Of a DNA stretch of 6,837 bases, positions 6,332 through 6,837 are shown piece after piece. How positions within the stretch are numbered: position 1 is the stretch's first letter; each line of letters begins with the position of its first letter. The DNA is from Pseudomonadota bacterium (GTDB taxonomy: Bacteria; Pseudomonadota; Zetaproteobacteria; Mariprofundales; Mariprofundaceae): NCBI GenBank assembly GCA_002401635.1, contig NVTQ01000039.1, forward strand, positions 1 through 6,837, written 5' to 3'. The translations under genes were made by a program, and so were the position numbers. The notes under the pieces were generated by a model, which was given only the letters and a program-made list of their open reading frames with translations, made no database searches and was not told where the DNA came from.

Positions 6332-6661
6332 CTAATCTTTGGCAGAATGGCTCAGACCCGACATGGTTTTACGATGTTGGGTGTTTGACATTGTCGGACT
6401 GCCTTTTTTAACGGCTTTATTACCATCGTTAGCATGTTTCGGATGTGACATGCCAGACATGGTTTTGCGATGCTGAGCATTCGACATCACAGCTTTATCC
6501 CCGGTAGCATTCGCATCGTGACCACGTTCAGGGTGATGCATACCCGACATGGTTTTGCGATGTTGGGAGTCTGACATAGAGCTCTGATCCCCAGCAAAAG
6601 CTACGGGAGAAGCTAGGAAAACCACTCCCATTACTATACCAATCATATTATTTCTTTTCAT
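6332..6661 (-). CDS. small secreted Met/His-rich protein with three MSxxQHRKTMSGM repeats
   Basis: The product is 109 residues. Residues 1-23 look like a Sec signal peptide (basic KRNN, hydrophobic core, AFA-G cleavage), so the mature protein of about 86 residues should be periplasmic. It consists of three copies of a motif: MSDSQHRKTMSGMHHP (29-44), MSNAQHRKTMSGMSHP (59-74) and MSNTQHRKTMSGLSHS (91-106), spaced 30 and 32 residues apart by hydrophilic linkers. The mature part has eight Met, nine His and no Cys, and each repeat places His between Met residues, as in Cu+-binding Met/His motifs of periplasmic copper proteins. I do not recognise the family. It starts with AAAAGGAGG (ending five bases before the ATG) and follows the cytochrome b561-like gene by 29 bp, so the two probably form an operon. 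Copper binding is inference from composition and location. Confidence 0.85.
   Translation of the reverse strand: MKRNNMIGIVMGVVFLASPVAFAGDQSSMSDSQHRKTMSGMHHPERGHDANATGDKAVMSNAQHRKTMSGMSHPKHANDGNKAVKKGSPTMSNTQHRKTMSGLSHSAKD
6355..6577 (-). repeat. three 37-bp direct repeats encoding the Met/His motif
   Basis: Copies lie at 6355-6391, 6451-6487 and 6541-6577, with starts 96 and 90 bp apart, so the reading frame is kept. All share ACATGGTTTT followed by [AG]CGATG[TC]TG on the + strand. The DNA between them is much more diverged. This points to past tandem duplication of a coding unit, with selection holding the Met, His, Arg and Lys positions. Confidence 0.85.
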
Positions 6662-6666
6662 ACAAG

Positions 6667-6671
6667 CCTCC
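6667..6671 (-). promoter_or_regulatory. strong ribosome binding site of the Met/His protein gene
   Basis: The - strand reads GGAGG, part of AAAAGGAGG, five bases before the ATG at 6661. It is the strongest ribosome site in the window, which suggests high expression of this small protein. Confidence 0.65.
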
Positions 6672-6690
6672 TTTTAGCTCAAAGCACATC

Positions 6691-6837
6691 TTATTTTTTC
6701 AACGTAACTGGAAAAATTCGTTCAAAAACCAAATCCCCAGAACGCATATGTAATAATGCCATCGAAACATGACCTGCCAAATATAAAAACAGTAGTGTCG
6801 CAATAACCCCATGCACAGCCATCCAAGTTTCTGCTTG
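6691..6837 (-). CDS. cytochrome b561-like membrane protein, C-terminal 48 codons (partial)
   Basis: Reading the - strand from the window edge gives 48 codons and a TAA at 6691-6693. The fragment has one membrane helix (about residues 10-31), WMAVHGVIATLLFLYLAGHVSMALLHM in two parts: a helix with H23 (AGHVSMALLH) and H30 near its end, then RSGDLVFERIFP. Prokaryotic cytochrome b561 proteins end in the same way: a last helix with spaced histidines, then a short 'xxGDxLxRMxP' tail. The spaced His residues would be heme b ligands in a di-heme four-helix quinone oxidoreductase of the inner membrane. The rest lies outside the window. It is 29 bp upstream of the Met/His protein gene, on the same strand, so they are probably one operon. 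The b561 family call rests on a short tail and is moderately sure. Confidence 0.7.
   Translation of the reverse strand, partial: QAETWMAVHGVIATLLFLYLAGHVSMALLHMRSGDLVFERIFPVTLKK

Noticed and set aside
6316..6343. Perfect 7-bp inverted repeat around the Met/His gene stop codon as a terminator
   Set aside because: The loop is 14 bases, and there is no T-run after it on the - strand, so intrinsic termination is not supported.

Overview
The window holds two unlike pieces of proteobacterial DNA that meet at about 691-705. The left piece (1-~701, + strand) carries a flagellar export gene, fliR. It is GC-rich (a sample line, 241-300, counts 58% GC) and reads like an alphaproteobacterial fliR. The rest (~697-6837) is a copper-resistance cluster, all on the - strand and more AT-rich (line 1081-1140 counts 37% GC). 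At the junction fliR loses roughly its last 30-40 codons, and a multicopper oxidase gene loses about its last 40%. Each reading frame runs on for a short nonsense tail into the antisense of the other. This is either a real recombination breakpoint or a chimeric assembly; the sequence alone cannot decide. The host is Gram-negative (Tat-exported oxidase, periplasmic proteins, flagellar export gene), but I cannot name a species.

Read in the direction of transcription (from 6837 down), the copper cluster contains: the last 48 codons of a cytochrome b561-like membrane protein (6837-6691); a small secreted Met/His-rich protein with three copies of an MSxxQHRKTMSGM motif (6661-6332); a MerR-family regulator (6242-5835); a Cu+-type P1B ATPase with two YHS domains, a His cluster and two HMBD zinc-ribbon-like domains (5693-3117); a 387-residue multi-pass membrane protein of apparent APC/LeuT fold (3076-1913); and the 3'-truncated CopA/PcoA-type multicopper oxidase (1746-~697).

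The clearest regulatory signal is a pair of nearly identical promoters, one before the ATPase (5807-5838) and one before the oxidase (1823-1854). Both have a TTGACC -35, a 20-bp spacer and an imperfect dyad starting inside the -35, the layout of MerR-family activator promoters. They share 22 of 24 bases around the -35. The -35 of the first overlaps the stop codon of merR itself. The simplest model is that the MerR protein senses metal and switches on the ATPase plus APC-protein operon and, separately, the oxidase. The ATPase would export cytosolic Cu+, the oxidase would oxidise periplasmic Cu+, and the Met/His protein would bind periplasmic copper.

The points most worth pursuing are the three-repeat Met/His protein, the APC-fold protein inside a copper operon, short Cys-containing leader ORFs in both MerR-type transcripts, a mini-ORF that may be a decayed merR tail, and the fliR/copA junction.
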